Source: Candidatus Nitrosopolaris rasttigaisensis (GTDB lineage Archaea > Thermoproteota > Nitrososphaeria > Nitrososphaerales > Nitrososphaeraceae). From it: a stretch of 9,987 bases of DNA. A model generated the notes under the pieces. The model was not told where the DNA came from, ran no database searches, and saw nothing but the letters and a program-made list of their open reading frames with translations. This document shows positions 1-6,908 of this stretch, piece by piece. Location of the stretch: NCBI GenBank assembly GCA_933226995.1, contig CAKOFP010000349.1, positions 1 to 9,987 of the forward strand, in the 5' to 3' direction. Within the stretch, counting starts at the first letter, position 1; each line of letters begins with the position of its first letter. Position numbers and translations under genes: made by a program.

Positions 1-180
1 TCTCGGTTCTGTCTCCTCCACTGTCCTAAAATGAGGAAAATAGACTGAGGTCAGGTCATCAGCGGGTGCCGATTACTGCTTTCGTAATATTAGAAATACA
101 TGGGACAAACAAGTGATGGCGATTATTGCTTCACTATTGCGGGATTATTACTTCATTATAGTGAACCTTGCCTAGGCCTA
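1..180. other. Gene-less left edge with short imperfect repeats
   Basis: No coding region can be supported here; all frames are closed by stops within a short distance, although the first 48 bases are open in frame 1 and could be the tail of a gene outside the window. The stretch lies 3' of the minus-strand gene ending at 181. It contains three imperfect copies of a GATTAYTRCTTY motif (71-82, 121-132, 143-154) and an 8-bp inverted repeat, TTCACTAT at 130-137 against ATAGTGAA at 158-165. Their role is unknown. Confidence 0.5.
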
Positions 181-1221
181 TTACTTTCTTGACTTAACAA
201 GCACAAAGATTGCAACTGCGCCCATCATTCCGCCGAACACAAGCAAAACCTGAATGGGAAACCCTCCTGTAGCAGTAACTGTTCCTTGAGGAGCTTGTGT
301 GGTGACCAAGGCAACCTCACCGCTGCTTGTTTTTTCCGTCCTAGAGAAACCAGGAATCTGAATCTGGGCACTGGGAGGAGGAGTCGATGCATGAACCCCG
401 ACTGGTTGGCCATTTATCGTTGCAGAAGCATCCTTAACTTGCTCAGTAAATGTGCCTTCTCTAAGGCTACTCTCGCCAAGAGCATACACTGAAACAGCTC
501 TGGAACCTGTCGGTGCATTGAATAGGCCAGCGGAACCCGCAATACTTCCGGTAGGATCAAATAGGAAGTGCCAGCTGTCCATAGATTGGCCGATCGCTTG
601 GAAGTTAAATAATGGTTCTTGCATGATAGCCACCGCCGGCGAATTTAACAGCTGTTGAGCCAATTGCGGATGTGTAACCTGAAGCAACCCGATCGGATAA
701 TTAACATTGACTTTCCCATACTTCGGAGTATCGACTATTAAGGGCTGATTAACTGATACACTCCTCCAGTCTAAATCAACGATTGCTCCTTGGCTTCCAT
801 TCGCCTGTAGAACATAGTTGGATAGAGATGGCTTAAGATCCACTTTGTAGGAGATCAGAAGTTGGCTAGGCTCACCTATAAGATCTCCTTCATATTGTAA
901 AGTTGCATTGTTGAGTCGGACCGGGCTCTGCTTCTCAGTTGCAATATCTTGGTTGAATGTTGATATCAACTGACTCATTCCCCCAGCAGTTCCGTTAAGT
1001 GTGAATCTCACATGTTCTGCTTTACCGTTAAATTGTTGCGCTAACGCACTGCCCGGATCATAGTTCAAAGTAAGGAATCTTACTGCCGTAAGATCAGGTT
1101 GCGCACTATTGGCTTGAGGCGAAAGAAACGCTGTGAGTTGCACAGCGAATGCATGACTTATAAGACCTGTAACTAAAATTGTTGAGATAATGCAGGCTAG
1201 TAGAACTGCACTAATATTCAC
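181..1221 (-). CDS. Exported, C-terminally membrane-anchored protein of unknown function
   Basis: This 346-residue protein has the layout of an archaeal surface protein; I do not recognise a family. Residues 1-26 form a hydrophobic signal peptide ending in SHAFA, a plausible signal peptidase site. About 290 polar, Ser/Thr/Asn/Gln-rich residues follow, with N-glycosylation sequons at N76, N105 and N141 and a Pro/Ser/Thr-rich stretch near 279-320. A final hydrophobic helix at about 321-343 ends in the basic tail KSRK. The bulk of the protein should therefore face outside, held by the C-terminal helix. GTG at 1221 is the chosen start: no in-frame ATG lies upstream before a stop, and a TATA box (ATTATAAA) is centred about 27 bases upstream, which fits a leaderless message. 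The gene is divergent from cofD. It has no catalytic motif that I can see. That it is a real secreted protein is well supported; its function is not. Confidence 0.85.
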   Translation of the reverse strand: MNISAVLLACIISTILVTGLISHAFAVQLTAFLSPQANSAQPDLTAVRFLTLNYDPGSALAQQFNGKAEHVRFTLNGTAGGMSQLISTFNQDIATEKQSPVRLNNATLQYEGDLIGEPSQLLISYKVDLKPSLSNYVLQANGSQGAIVDLDWRSVSVNQPLIVDTPKYGKVNVNYPIGLLQVTHPQLAQQLLNSPAVAIMQEPLFNFQAIGQSMDSWHFLFDPTGSIAGSAGLFNAPTGSRAVSVYALGESSLREGTFTEQVKDASATINGQPVGVHASTPPPSAQIQIPGFSRTEKTSSGEVALVTTQAPQGTVTATGGFPIQVLLVFGGMMGAVAIFVLVKSRK

Positions 1222-1244
1222 ACAAGAAGTCTCATGGTATCCTG

Positions 1245-1252
1245 TTTATAAT
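1245..1252 (-). promoter_or_regulatory. TATA box of the anchored surface protein gene
   Basis: The minus strand reads ATTATAAA, centred about 27 bases before the GTG start at 1221. That is the archaeal TATA-to-transcription-start distance, so the transcript probably begins at or next to the start codon. Confidence 0.55.
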
Positions 1253-1384
1253 CTTTATTGATTGCCTGTTCCGTTTACCTTCCCAAACATCTTTGATTGC
1301 CAATACACATGATATTGTGGCTTTGCATAATCTTTGAATCCGAGTCTCCACATAACCTTCGGTTTTCCGCAATGTATCCGAAAA

Positions 1385-1392
1385 TTATACAT
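1385..1392 (+). promoter_or_regulatory. Likely TATA box of cofD
   Basis: TTATACAT in an AT-rich stretch (about 1381-1396) lies about 31 bases before the preferred cofD ATG at 1420. This implies a leader of a few bases at most. It also argues against translation from the longer open frame that begins at 1297, since that start lies upstream of the promoter. Confidence 0.4.
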
Positions 1393-1419
1393 TATGTACT
1401 AAATCATTGCACGTTTGCC

Positions 1420-2343
1420 ATGATCACCGTTCTCGCTGGGGGAACTGGTTCCATTAAGTTAATTCGTGGCCTAGCCTCGCAATTCAGCGATATAACAGTA
1501 GTTTCAAATGTCGCGGACAATATTTGGCTTTACGGCCTTTATATTTGCCCGGATATCGACACGGTGATTTATGGATTAGCTGACATACTTGATCTTAGAC
1601 AAGGTTGGGGCATAAAAAATGATTCATTTGAATGTCTTCGTCAAATGGAGATGCTCGGTGAACAAACTTGGTTTAAGTTAGGAGACAAGGACCTTGCCAT
1701 GCATCTCTTACGCACAAACATGCTGAAGAGTGGAAAAAGTCTGACCTATATTACAGAACGGATCAGAGACAAGTATGCGGTCTCATCAAGAATTATTCCT
1801 GCAACAGATGATCCGGTCGAGACAAAAGTCTTGACCAACAGGGGTGAGATGCACATCCAGGAATTCTGGGTAAAGCATCGGGGTCAACTACCAGTTGTAA
1901 GTATCAGGTATGAAGGTGCAGCGAGGGCCAGAATTAACCCAAAAGTGATCCAGGCTATTAGGCAGTCCAAGTTAATTGTTATAGCGCCTGCAAATCCCAT
2001 ATCTAGTATCGGCCCGATTCTTGCCATCAGGGGGTTCAAGAAAGCTCTTGTTGCAGTAAAAGAAAAAATCGTTGCAGTTTCACCGCTAATTGGGAACAGC
2101 GCAATAAGCGGACCCGCCGTAAAGTACATGGAAGCTGTGAAGTTGGATACATCTCCTTTTGGCGTAGCAGAACATTATTCCGAATTCGTAACCAAGTTTG
2201 TTATGTCTAAAAATGATGGAGATTCACGAAGTAGGATAGTAAGACTTGGCATGAAGGTCTACGAAACAGACATTCTGATGAAAACTTCTGATGATGAAAA
2301 CAGGCTCGCATCTTATCTTCTTACACAAGTGAAGGCTGCCTAA
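1420..2343 (+). CDS. cofD: 2-phospho-L-lactate transferase (coenzyme F420 synthesis)
   Basis: CofD joins the phospholactyl unit activated by CofC to the deazaflavin Fo, giving F420-0. From ATG 1420 the protein is 307 residues, the usual archaeal length, and begins MITVLAGGTG with the Rossmann-like GGTG loop at 7-10. Further family blocks are VVSNVADN (27-34), ICPDIDTV with the acidic metal/substrate residues D45 and D47 (42-49), LGDKDLAMHLLRT (87-99), DDPVET (130-135), IQEFWVKHRG (146-155), ANPISSIGPIL (191-201) and SPLIGNSAISGPA (221-233). The frame is open further upstream to an ATG at 1297, but those 41 extra residues do not resemble the family and the probable TATA box lies inside them, so I reject that start. 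The gene is followed after two bases by cofC, and the two are surely one operon. Confidence 0.96.
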   Translation: MITVLAGGTGSIKLIRGLASQFSDITVVSNVADNIWLYGLYICPDIDTVIYGLADILDLRQGWGIKNDSFECLRQMEMLGEQTWFKLGDKDLAMHLLRTNMLKSGKSLTYITERIRDKYAVSSRIIPATDDPVETKVLTNRGEMHIQEFWVKHRGQLPVVSIRYEGAARARINPKVIQAIRQSKLIVIAPANPISSIGPILAIRGFKKALVAVKEKIVAVSPLIGNSAISGPAVKYMEAVKLDTSPFGVAEHYSEFVTKFVMSKNDGDSRSRIVRLGMKVYETDILMKTSDDENRLASYLLTQVKAA

Positions 2344-2345
2344 TT

Positions 2346-3020
2346 ATGAAAATATTTGCTCTTGTACCGGTCAAGAAGTTCGAAGGTAGTAAGTCAAGAC
2401 TAGGAGCAGTACTAAGTATCGATGAACGAATTAAATTGTCCGAGCTGTTACTTATTAATACAATTAGTGTACTAAATAACTCATCTTCAATAACAAATAT
2501 AGTCGTTGTTTCAAGTGATGAGGGAGCAATGGAAATCGCAAGGAGAACCGACGCAAAATTTTTGAAAGAGACTAAAGATCATGGAGTGAATGCTGCGATC
2601 GCCCTAGCGGATGACTATAGTTCCGAAAACAGAGCACAGGCTACTATGGTAATTCCGGTGGATCTCCCACTCTTAACGGCTGCTGATGTTAATATGATGT
2701 GCAGGAATGCGAAATCACCTGAGCGATGTCTGGTCATTAGTCCTTCTATACGCTATGACGGATCCAACGCTCTTCTACGAAAGCCGTCACGATTGCTGAA
2801 GACGCATTACGACGAAGATAGCTTTAATGCGCATATAAGAGCAGCTACACAATTCGGAATTCCCATCAAAGTTTTTTTATCACCAAGGATTATGAAAGAT
2901 CTTGATTCTATTGAAGATATTAAAATTCTTATGAATCAACAGGTAACAAATCCCCCTGTTGCTTACCTGAAGTCCAAGTTGAGAACTAGTCTGTTTGCAT
3001 CAGATCCAACCACTAATTAA
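2346..3020 (+). CDS. cofC: 2-phospho-L-lactate (or phosphoenolpyruvate) guanylyltransferase
   Basis: CofC uses GTP to activate 2-phospholactate, or phosphoenolpyruvate in some lineages, to the GDP-linked intermediate that CofD consumes. The 224-residue protein has the MobA-like nucleotidyltransferase layout: LVPVKKFEGSKSRL at 6-19 (GTP-binding N-terminus with the K-x-S-R-L signature), IPVDLPLLTAADV at 103-115 (metal-binding DLP), DGSNALLRKP at 138-147, SFNAHI at 159-164 and the closing DLDSIEDI at 185-192. ATG 2346 begins two bases after the cofD stop, so the genes are co-transcribed and probably translationally coupled. The true substrate cannot be read from the sequence with confidence. The last 25 residues are unremarkable in sequence, but their DNA encodes a strong hairpin at 2940-2969. 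Confidence 0.94.
   Translation: MKIFALVPVKKFEGSKSRLGAVLSIDERIKLSELLLINTISVLNNSSSITNIVVVSSDEGAMEIARRTDAKFLKETKDHGVNAAIALADDYSSENRAQATMVIPVDLPLLTAADVNMMCRNAKSPERCLVISPSIRYDGSNALLRKPSRLLKTHYDEDSFNAHIRAATQFGIPIKVFLSPRIMKDLDSIEDIKILMNQQVTNPPVAYLKSKLRTSLFASDPTTN
2940..2969 (+). repeat. Hairpin inside the 3' end of cofC
   Basis: CAGGTAACAA at 2940-2949 pairs with TTG (2959-2961) and TTACCTG (2963-2969), with C2962 bulged and a nine-base loop. This gives ten base pairs in coding sequence, about 50 bases before the cofC stop. It may be a coding coincidence or an mRNA 3'-end stabilising element. Confidence 0.5.
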
Positions 3021-3269
3021 AATACGTACCTAGTGTTACTATCTTGTCCTTTTCCTTATAGGTGGGTCTGGACCTATTGAAAGCACGGCGCCGATCCACG
3101 ACCATTAATATCTCCGGATCCGGCTAGACAATCATCTAAGTGCGTTTCATCCCATTCGATAGCTGTTGTAGCTATGGCAGGGCTCGCTCTCGATTGGAGA
3201 TCAAGCCGCGGAACCTTTGGTTAAACAAATCTCTTACCCCACAACTAGTCTTCAAAAGTTATGACTGAA
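3021..3269. other. GC-rich, palindrome-rich spacer; possible structured RNA
   Basis: This spacer lies between the converging 3' ends of cofC and the PUA gene, and no open frame in it looks like a protein. From 3061 to 3240 it is about half G+C by my count, much richer than the other spacers in the window. It holds several perfect palindromes or hairpins: GGTC-TG-GACC (3065-3074), CGGCGCCG (3085-3092), CCGGATCCGG (3114-3123) and ATAGCT-GTTGT-AGCTAT (3159-3175). ATCTCC (3110-3115) can also pair with GGAGAT (3196-3201). A pyrimidine run around 3043-3057 could end cofC transcription. I found no tRNA T-arm and nothing I can call SRP, RNase P or 5S RNA. Confidence 0.4.
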
Positions 3270-3752
3270 CTACTGTGCAATCGATTTGTAAGCCTCCCAG
3301 AATTTATCACTAACGTAATGCAAATTGTCTATCACATATCCGTTTGACATAGAGGCAGCAATTTCGCTATCTTCAAGAGCTAGGCCTACAGCCAACCCCT
3401 TCTTGTAAGTCTGATCTTTGACAGTAACAATCCCATCTTTCTTGAAGTTGTCAAAACCTGTTATTCCGGGTCTCATCACTTTAGCTCCGTTGCAAACGAA
3501 TTTGATGGCACCCATATCTACATAAACGGAAGGGAAGTGGTCTAGCAGATCAGGTTTGCCCAGAAATGGTAAGATCACAGATTCACGTGTTTGAATTGCG
3601 AAAAAATTCTCAGCCTGAAGCAAAAAATTGCCTTCTTCGACCTGATATACCTTGAAGGTCTTAATTTTTGGGATAACATCTTTGGGCCACTTTTCTCGAA
3701 TTAGATCCATTAAGGCGGCACTCTCTGTTTTGGACAGCATAGATATTTTCAA
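3270..3752 (-). CDS. PUA-domain RNA-binding protein, MCT-1/Tma20-like
   Basis: The 160-residue protein has the two-part layout of the archaeal relatives of eukaryotic MCT-1/Tma20. A pre-PUA domain occupies about 1-73 (LSKTESAALMDLI near the start). A PUA domain follows at about 76-150, with VYVDMGAIKFVCNGAKVMRP (77-96), the GI-TGFD turn (96-101) and GLAVGLALEDS (119-129). PUA domains bind structured RNA. The eukaryotic relatives act in translation re-initiation and ribosome recycling, so a translation role is likely but inferred. The outer start is a TTG at 3752; ATG 3740 (residue 5) is an equally plausible start. A TATA-like TTTTAAAT about 29 bases before 3752 gives a near-leaderless message from the first or a short leader for the second. 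The gene lies 138 bases downstream of citrate synthase on the same strand but has its own promoter. Confidence 0.88.
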   Translation of the reverse strand: MKISMLSKTESAALMDLIREKWPKDVIPKIKTFKVYQVEEGNFLLQAENFFAIQTRESVILPFLGKPDLLDHFPSVYVDMGAIKFVCNGAKVMRPGITGFDNFKKDGIVTVKDQTYKKGLAVGLALEDSEIAASMSNGYVIDNLHYVSDKFWEAYKSIAQ

Positions 3753-3777
3753 ATCTGTTGATCTAGAATGTGTGTAG

Positions 3778-3785
3778 ATTTAAAA
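3778..3785 (-). promoter_or_regulatory. Likely TATA box of the PUA gene
   Basis: The minus strand reads TTTTAAAT. Its centre is about 29 bases before TTG 3752 and about 41 before ATG 3740. Transcription is therefore expected to start near 3755. Confidence 0.45.
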
Positions 3786-3849
3786 GTCATGTTCTGGTGA
3801 AAGTATTAAAGATATGATTCACTAATATCATAAGCGTTATTTAAGAGTC

Positions 3850-3882
3850 ATTATTATCATTATTATTATCGATATTATTATT
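3850..3882. repeat. ATT-rich trinucleotide tract
   Basis: This low-complexity run is built from ATT/ATC units, broken by a single ATCGAT palindrome. It begins a few bases past the citrate synthase stop. It is probably simple-sequence DNA in the 3' flank. Confidence 0.6.
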
Positions 3883-3890
3883 GGATGAGG

Positions 3891-5072
3891 TTAAGCATCT
3901 AGCTCCTTAGCTCGGTTATCGATGGGAATATATTCACAGCCCATGGGGCCGCAATATCTTCCGACATATAGGGCCATCGGGCGATAAAGAGCAGGCTTCG
4001 GAGCAGCTTCTGCAAACTTTTCTTCAATAACATGAGCGCACCAGCCGGAGATTCTTGAAATCGCGAATATTGGGGTATTAAGATCCATTGGGATACCCAT
4101 GCTGTAGTATAAAGATGCGCTATATAGGTCGACATTTGGATAAATCGGCTGTTTATGGTGTTCAAGCATATACTTCTTGGTTGCTTTCTCAACACATTCT
4201 GTAATTTCGAACCACTTTGTACCCGTTTGATGAGCCACGATTCGAGACAGACTCGAGAGGACATCTGCTCTAGGGTCGGTCGTCTTGTATACTGCATGTC
4301 CCATTCCCATGACTCTTCCACCTCGTTCTAATTTATCTTCCACCCACTCTTCTGCCTTATTTGGGTCTCCTATTTCAAGTAGCATTTTCATAACCTGAAT
4401 ATTTGCACCACCATGTAGTTCACCAGACAAAGCACCAACTGCCCCGCCGATCGACGCATACATATGAGCTCTAGTGGAGGCTATTTCCCTGGCTGCGAAA
4501 GTGGATGCGTTGAAACTATGTTCGGCATGCAATATCAGACAGATGTCGAATATCTTAGATTCTTCCTCGTTAGGCTCTTTACCGCGCAACATATAGAGAA
4601 AACTCGCCGCGTGTGATCCTTCCTCTCTTGGATCGACAACCTGCAACCCTTTTCGAATCCGATCCCACGCCGCAACAATCGTCGGAATCTTCGACATGAG
4701 AACAACTGCTCTTTCGATATTAGCTTCCTTCAAATCATCATCCATGTTTATGTCGTAGTCAGGAAGCTCGGAAATAGATGACTGCAGCACATCCATAGGA
4801 CGTGCTCGCGTAGGCCGAGTCATCAGAGTTTTGAGAATAGGTTCTGGCAGACTACGAGCTTGCCTAAGTCGACGAGAAAAATCTGCCAAGCTTCCTGTGC
4901 TTGGGAGCTCTCCAAACAAGAGCAGGTAGGCTGTTTCTTCAAAGGTGGAATGGCTTACCAGATCCAAAATATCATATCCGCGATAAATTAGCTTGCCGTT
5001 TTCGCCGTCTATGGAACTGATTTTTGTATCAGCAACCTCTATATTTCTCAAGCCGATATTTCTAGTATCCAT
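3891..5072 (-). CDS. gltA: Citrate synthase
   Basis: The enzyme condenses acetyl-CoA and oxaloacetate to citrate in the cytoplasm, the entry step of the TCA cycle. At 393 residues it belongs to the short form found in archaea and Gram-positive bacteria. Visible family blocks are IDGENGKLIYRGYDI (21-35), LHAEHSFNASTFAAREIAS (181-199), GALSGELHGGAN (213-224) with catalytic H220, GMGHAVYKTTDPRAD (256-270) with catalytic H259, YPNVDLYSA (311-319) with catalytic D315, and YRPMALYVG (363-371) near the C-terminus. All three members of the His-His-Asp triad are present. ATG 5072 is preferred because a TTTAAATA box sits 27 bases upstream, as for a leaderless message. The 2-methylcitrate synthases share these motifs, but nothing nearby suggests propionate metabolism. 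The gene is divergent from nadE. Confidence 0.96.
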   Translation of the reverse strand: MDTRNIGLRNIEVADTKISSIDGENGKLIYRGYDILDLVSHSTFEETAYLLLFGELPSTGSLADFSRRLRQARSLPEPILKTLMTRPTRARPMDVLQSSISELPDYDINMDDDLKEANIERAVVLMSKIPTIVAAWDRIRKGLQVVDPREEGSHAASFLYMLRGKEPNEEESKIFDICLILHAEHSFNASTFAAREIASTRAHMYASIGGAVGALSGELHGGANIQVMKMLLEIGDPNKAEEWVEDKLERGGRVMGMGHAVYKTTDPRADVLSSLSRIVAHQTGTKWFEITECVEKATKKYMLEHHKQPIYPNVDLYSASLYYSMGIPMDLNTPIFAISRISGWCAHVIEEKFAEAAPKPALYRPMALYVGRYCGPMGCEYIPIDNRAKELDA

Positions 5073-5095
5073 ATAGATGTAGTTCTACAAGTTTG

Positions 5096-5103
5096 TATTT
5101 AAA
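5096..5103 (-). promoter_or_regulatory. TATA box of citrate synthase
   Basis: The minus strand reads TTTAAATA, a very good archaeal TATA box, centred 27-28 bases before ATG 5072. This predicts a leaderless transcript. Confidence 0.65.
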
Positions 5104-5220
5104 TTAATGTTGTGAGCTATGCGTTGGAAGTTTACCTTTTTTGTTTTCATTTCTTTTCGAGACTTTTTATCAATTTAGATCATATGAATATTGAAAAACA
5201 AGCAAGAGCCAAAATTCCCA

Positions 5221-5234
5221 ATATAATTAAATAA
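5221..5234 (+). promoter_or_regulatory. TATA region of nadE
   Basis: This AT-only stretch contains two overlapping candidate boxes. The one centred near 5224 would start transcription close to ATG 5248. The one centred near 5230 would start it close to the in-frame ATG 5257. The box position therefore decides which start is used. Confidence 0.45.
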
Positions 5235-5247
5235 TTATCACCCCGTT

Positions 5248-6000
5248 ATGGGAACCATGCAACCATCTAAAGCTTCTAAAATCATTACCGATTTCATTGT
5301 TCGCGAGGTTAAAGAGCGCAAGTCTGAGGGCGTTGTTATCGGGCTTAGCGGTGGAGTCGACTCCTCAGTAGCCGCCGTATTGGCCGTCAAAGCTCTAGGG
5401 CCTTCTCGAGTGTTGGGGCTAATTTTGCCCGATTCCAAAACAATTCCTCATCCGCGCGAAAGAAAAGATGCTGCAGGTTTGGCGAAGCATTTGAAGATAA
5501 ATTACAAGTTGATCGAAATCGGTTCTGCTAAAAACAACTTGATAAGACAACTCCCTTCAAACAAATTCGCCCAAGGGAATCTTGCAGTTAGGCTGAGAAT
5601 GTGTATACTTTACTATTATGCGGCAATAAGAAAGCTAATTGTGATGGGAACCTCTGATAGAAGTGAATTAGAACTAGGATATTTTACTAAGTATGGCGAT
5701 GGTGCCGCCGACATCCTTCCAATAGCAGGCTTGTATAAAACAGAGGTTAGGGAAATGGGAAGGCATATGCATATTCCACTTAACATATTGGAGAAAAAAA
5801 GCAGCCCCGGCTTATGGAAAGGACAAACAGCAGAAGCAGAGATAGGATTAACTTATGAAGAGATAGATGACATACTTAGAGATTTGAAAAGAAATAAATC
5901 TCATCTTACAAAATTCAGCGATGAAAAGGTACAAAAGGTTATTAAGCTCGTCGAAAAAAATAAACATAAGCAGTCTTTGCCTCCTGTCTGTGAGATATAA
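5248..6000 (+). CDS. nadE: NH3-dependent NAD+ synthetase
   Basis: The enzyme adenylates nicotinic acid adenine dinucleotide and amidates it with ammonia to give NAD+, the last step of NAD synthesis. The 250-residue protein is an N-type ATP pyrophosphatase with the PP-loop SGGVDSS at 34-40. Further family blocks are GNLAVRLRM (110-118), GTSDRSELELGYFTKYGDG (134-152), LYKTEVREMG (162-171) and KSSPGLWKGQTAEAEIG (184-200). There is no N-terminal nitrilase (glutaminase) domain, so ammonia must be the direct nitrogen donor. That would suit an ammonia-rich lifestyle but is also common in archaea generally. ATG 5257 (residue 4) is an alternative start. The gene stands alone on this strand, divergent from citrate synthase. 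Confidence 0.96.
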   Translation: MGTMQPSKASKIITDFIVREVKERKSEGVVIGLSGGVDSSVAAVLAVKALGPSRVLGLILPDSKTIPHPRERKDAAGLAKHLKINYKLIEIGSAKNNLIRQLPSNKFAQGNLAVRLRMCILYYYAAIRKLIVMGTSDRSELELGYFTKYGDGAADILPIAGLYKTEVREMGRHMHIPLNILEKKSSPGLWKGQTAEAEIGLTYEEIDDILRDLKRNKSHLTKFSDEKVQKVIKLVEKNKHKQSLPPVCEI

Positions 6001-6167
6001 TATTAATTAACCTGTAGACTCTTTGTAACAGGATCGTCAGTCAAGAATCATTAACTGGTCTTTGTTGTGTCTTTTGTCAACAGTTATTATACCTAAAATT
6101 GGGATTTTCATGGGGTTGCATGTATGCATGCATGCTATAGTTGAATCGGAGTCAAGCCCGTCTTTAG
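6001..6167. other. Convergent spacer with a TGCA/ATGC simple repeat
   Basis: This spacer lies between the 3' ends of nadE and the PAP2 gene. It holds a weak 5-bp stem, CCTGT (6011-6015) with ACAGG (6028-6032), soon after the nadE stop. T-rich plus-strand sequence near 6060-6077 could end nadE transcription. A self-complementary run, GCATGCATGC, occupies 6126-6135. No gene is visible. Confidence 0.45.
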
Positions 6168-6908
6168 CTACTGCTTGGTATCCAGATCCTCTTTTCCTTT
6201 AAATCTAGACATTAGAAACGGCTGATCAAGCTGCATCAGATTGCTCGTTATTATAGAAATAATCAATCCCAAGAGGAAACCACCGATTATGTCGGTGAAA
6301 TAATGTTGCATCAAGTATAATTTAGTAATGCTAATCAGCGCTGGGAAACACCATATTAATAAACTGCCGATTCGGGATTTTTTATTAATTTGAAAGCCGA
6401 CGACAAAAGCGAGGGCAGTTGCGATTGCAACATGATTAGAAGGATACGAATCGCCACGTGCGAATGGTGCTACACTATCGTCTTCTAGTACAAAGTATTT
6501 AGGAAAAACCAAAGACGTTTGAAACCCATTTGTAGGGGCTTGCCTACCAATCACAGGCTTCAGATAGATTATTGAAATCCCTATGAATACGATGCTTATC
6601 AAGAAAATGAGCCCCATTTTTCTGGTTCGACGAATAATGGTAAGGATGATCCCGATGATAACTAATGTAGAGAGATCGCCCAACGACGTAACGGTTATCA
6701 TCAAAATATCCAGCTTCTGATTTCCTTGAAAATCCTTCACGTGTGCATTTATAATTTTGTCAAAACTAGTAGTTAATCCAGATGCAACCAAAGCTGAAAG
6801 GCAAAAAAATGCAATTGCTAATATCATAAATTCAAATGACCTAATTTTCACTACCCAATGCGCCCAGACGCGAGACAGATCCATCGAGCATTTTATGGGT
6901 CTATGCAT
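6168..6908 (-). CDS. PAP2-family membrane phosphatase with altered motifs
   Basis: This integral membrane protein is related to type-2 phosphatidic acid phosphatases and undecaprenyl-PP-phosphatase-like enzymes, which remove phosphate from lipid or other phosphoesters at the membrane. At 246 residues it shows about six hydrophobic helices (roughly 27-46, 68-92, 98-117, 158-173, 180-200, 206-225). The three PAP2 motifs can be aligned. Motif 1 is K117-PVIGRQ-A124-P125, where the usual RP arginine is alanine. Motif 2 is PSNH at 156-159 rather than PSGH. Motif 3 is T195-K196-x5-H202-x3-D206 rather than SR-x5-H-x3-D. Both histidines and the aspartate survive, so activity is possible but changed specificity is likely. 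ATG 6908 is the outermost start; ATG 6884 (residue 9) fits the promoter better. The lipid substrate is unknown, and the neighbours give no clue. Confidence 0.85.
   Translation of the reverse strand: MHRPIKCSMDLSRVWAHWVVKIRSFEFMILAIAFFCLSALVASGLTTSFDKIINAHVKDFQGNQKLDILMITVTSLGDLSTLVIIGIILTIIRRTRKMGLIFLISIVFIGISIIYLKPVIGRQAPTNGFQTSLVFPKYFVLEDDSVAPFARGDSYPSNHVAIATALAFVVGFQINKKSRIGSLLIWCFPALISITKLYLMQHYFTDIIGGFLLGLIISIITSNLMQLDQPFLMSRFKGKEDLDTKQ

Noticed and set aside
1297..1419. 41-codon N-terminal extension of cofD
   Set aside because: The extra residues do not resemble CofD, the probable TATA box lies inside them, and ATG 1420 gives the normal 307-residue length with the family's typical N-terminus.
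3021..3269. tRNA or known stable RNA in the cofC-PUA spacer
   Set aside because: No T-arm consensus on either strand and no recognisable SRP, RNase P or 5S landmarks. Only an unclassified structured RNA remains possible.
3899..4321. 140-codon frame inside citrate synthase
   Set aside because: It lies on the same strand in another frame within a gene whose catalytic motifs are all intact.
5184..5234. 16-codon open frame upstream of nadE
   Set aside because: Too short, no TATA box at a suitable distance, and it ends inside the nadE TATA region, so it is most likely chance.
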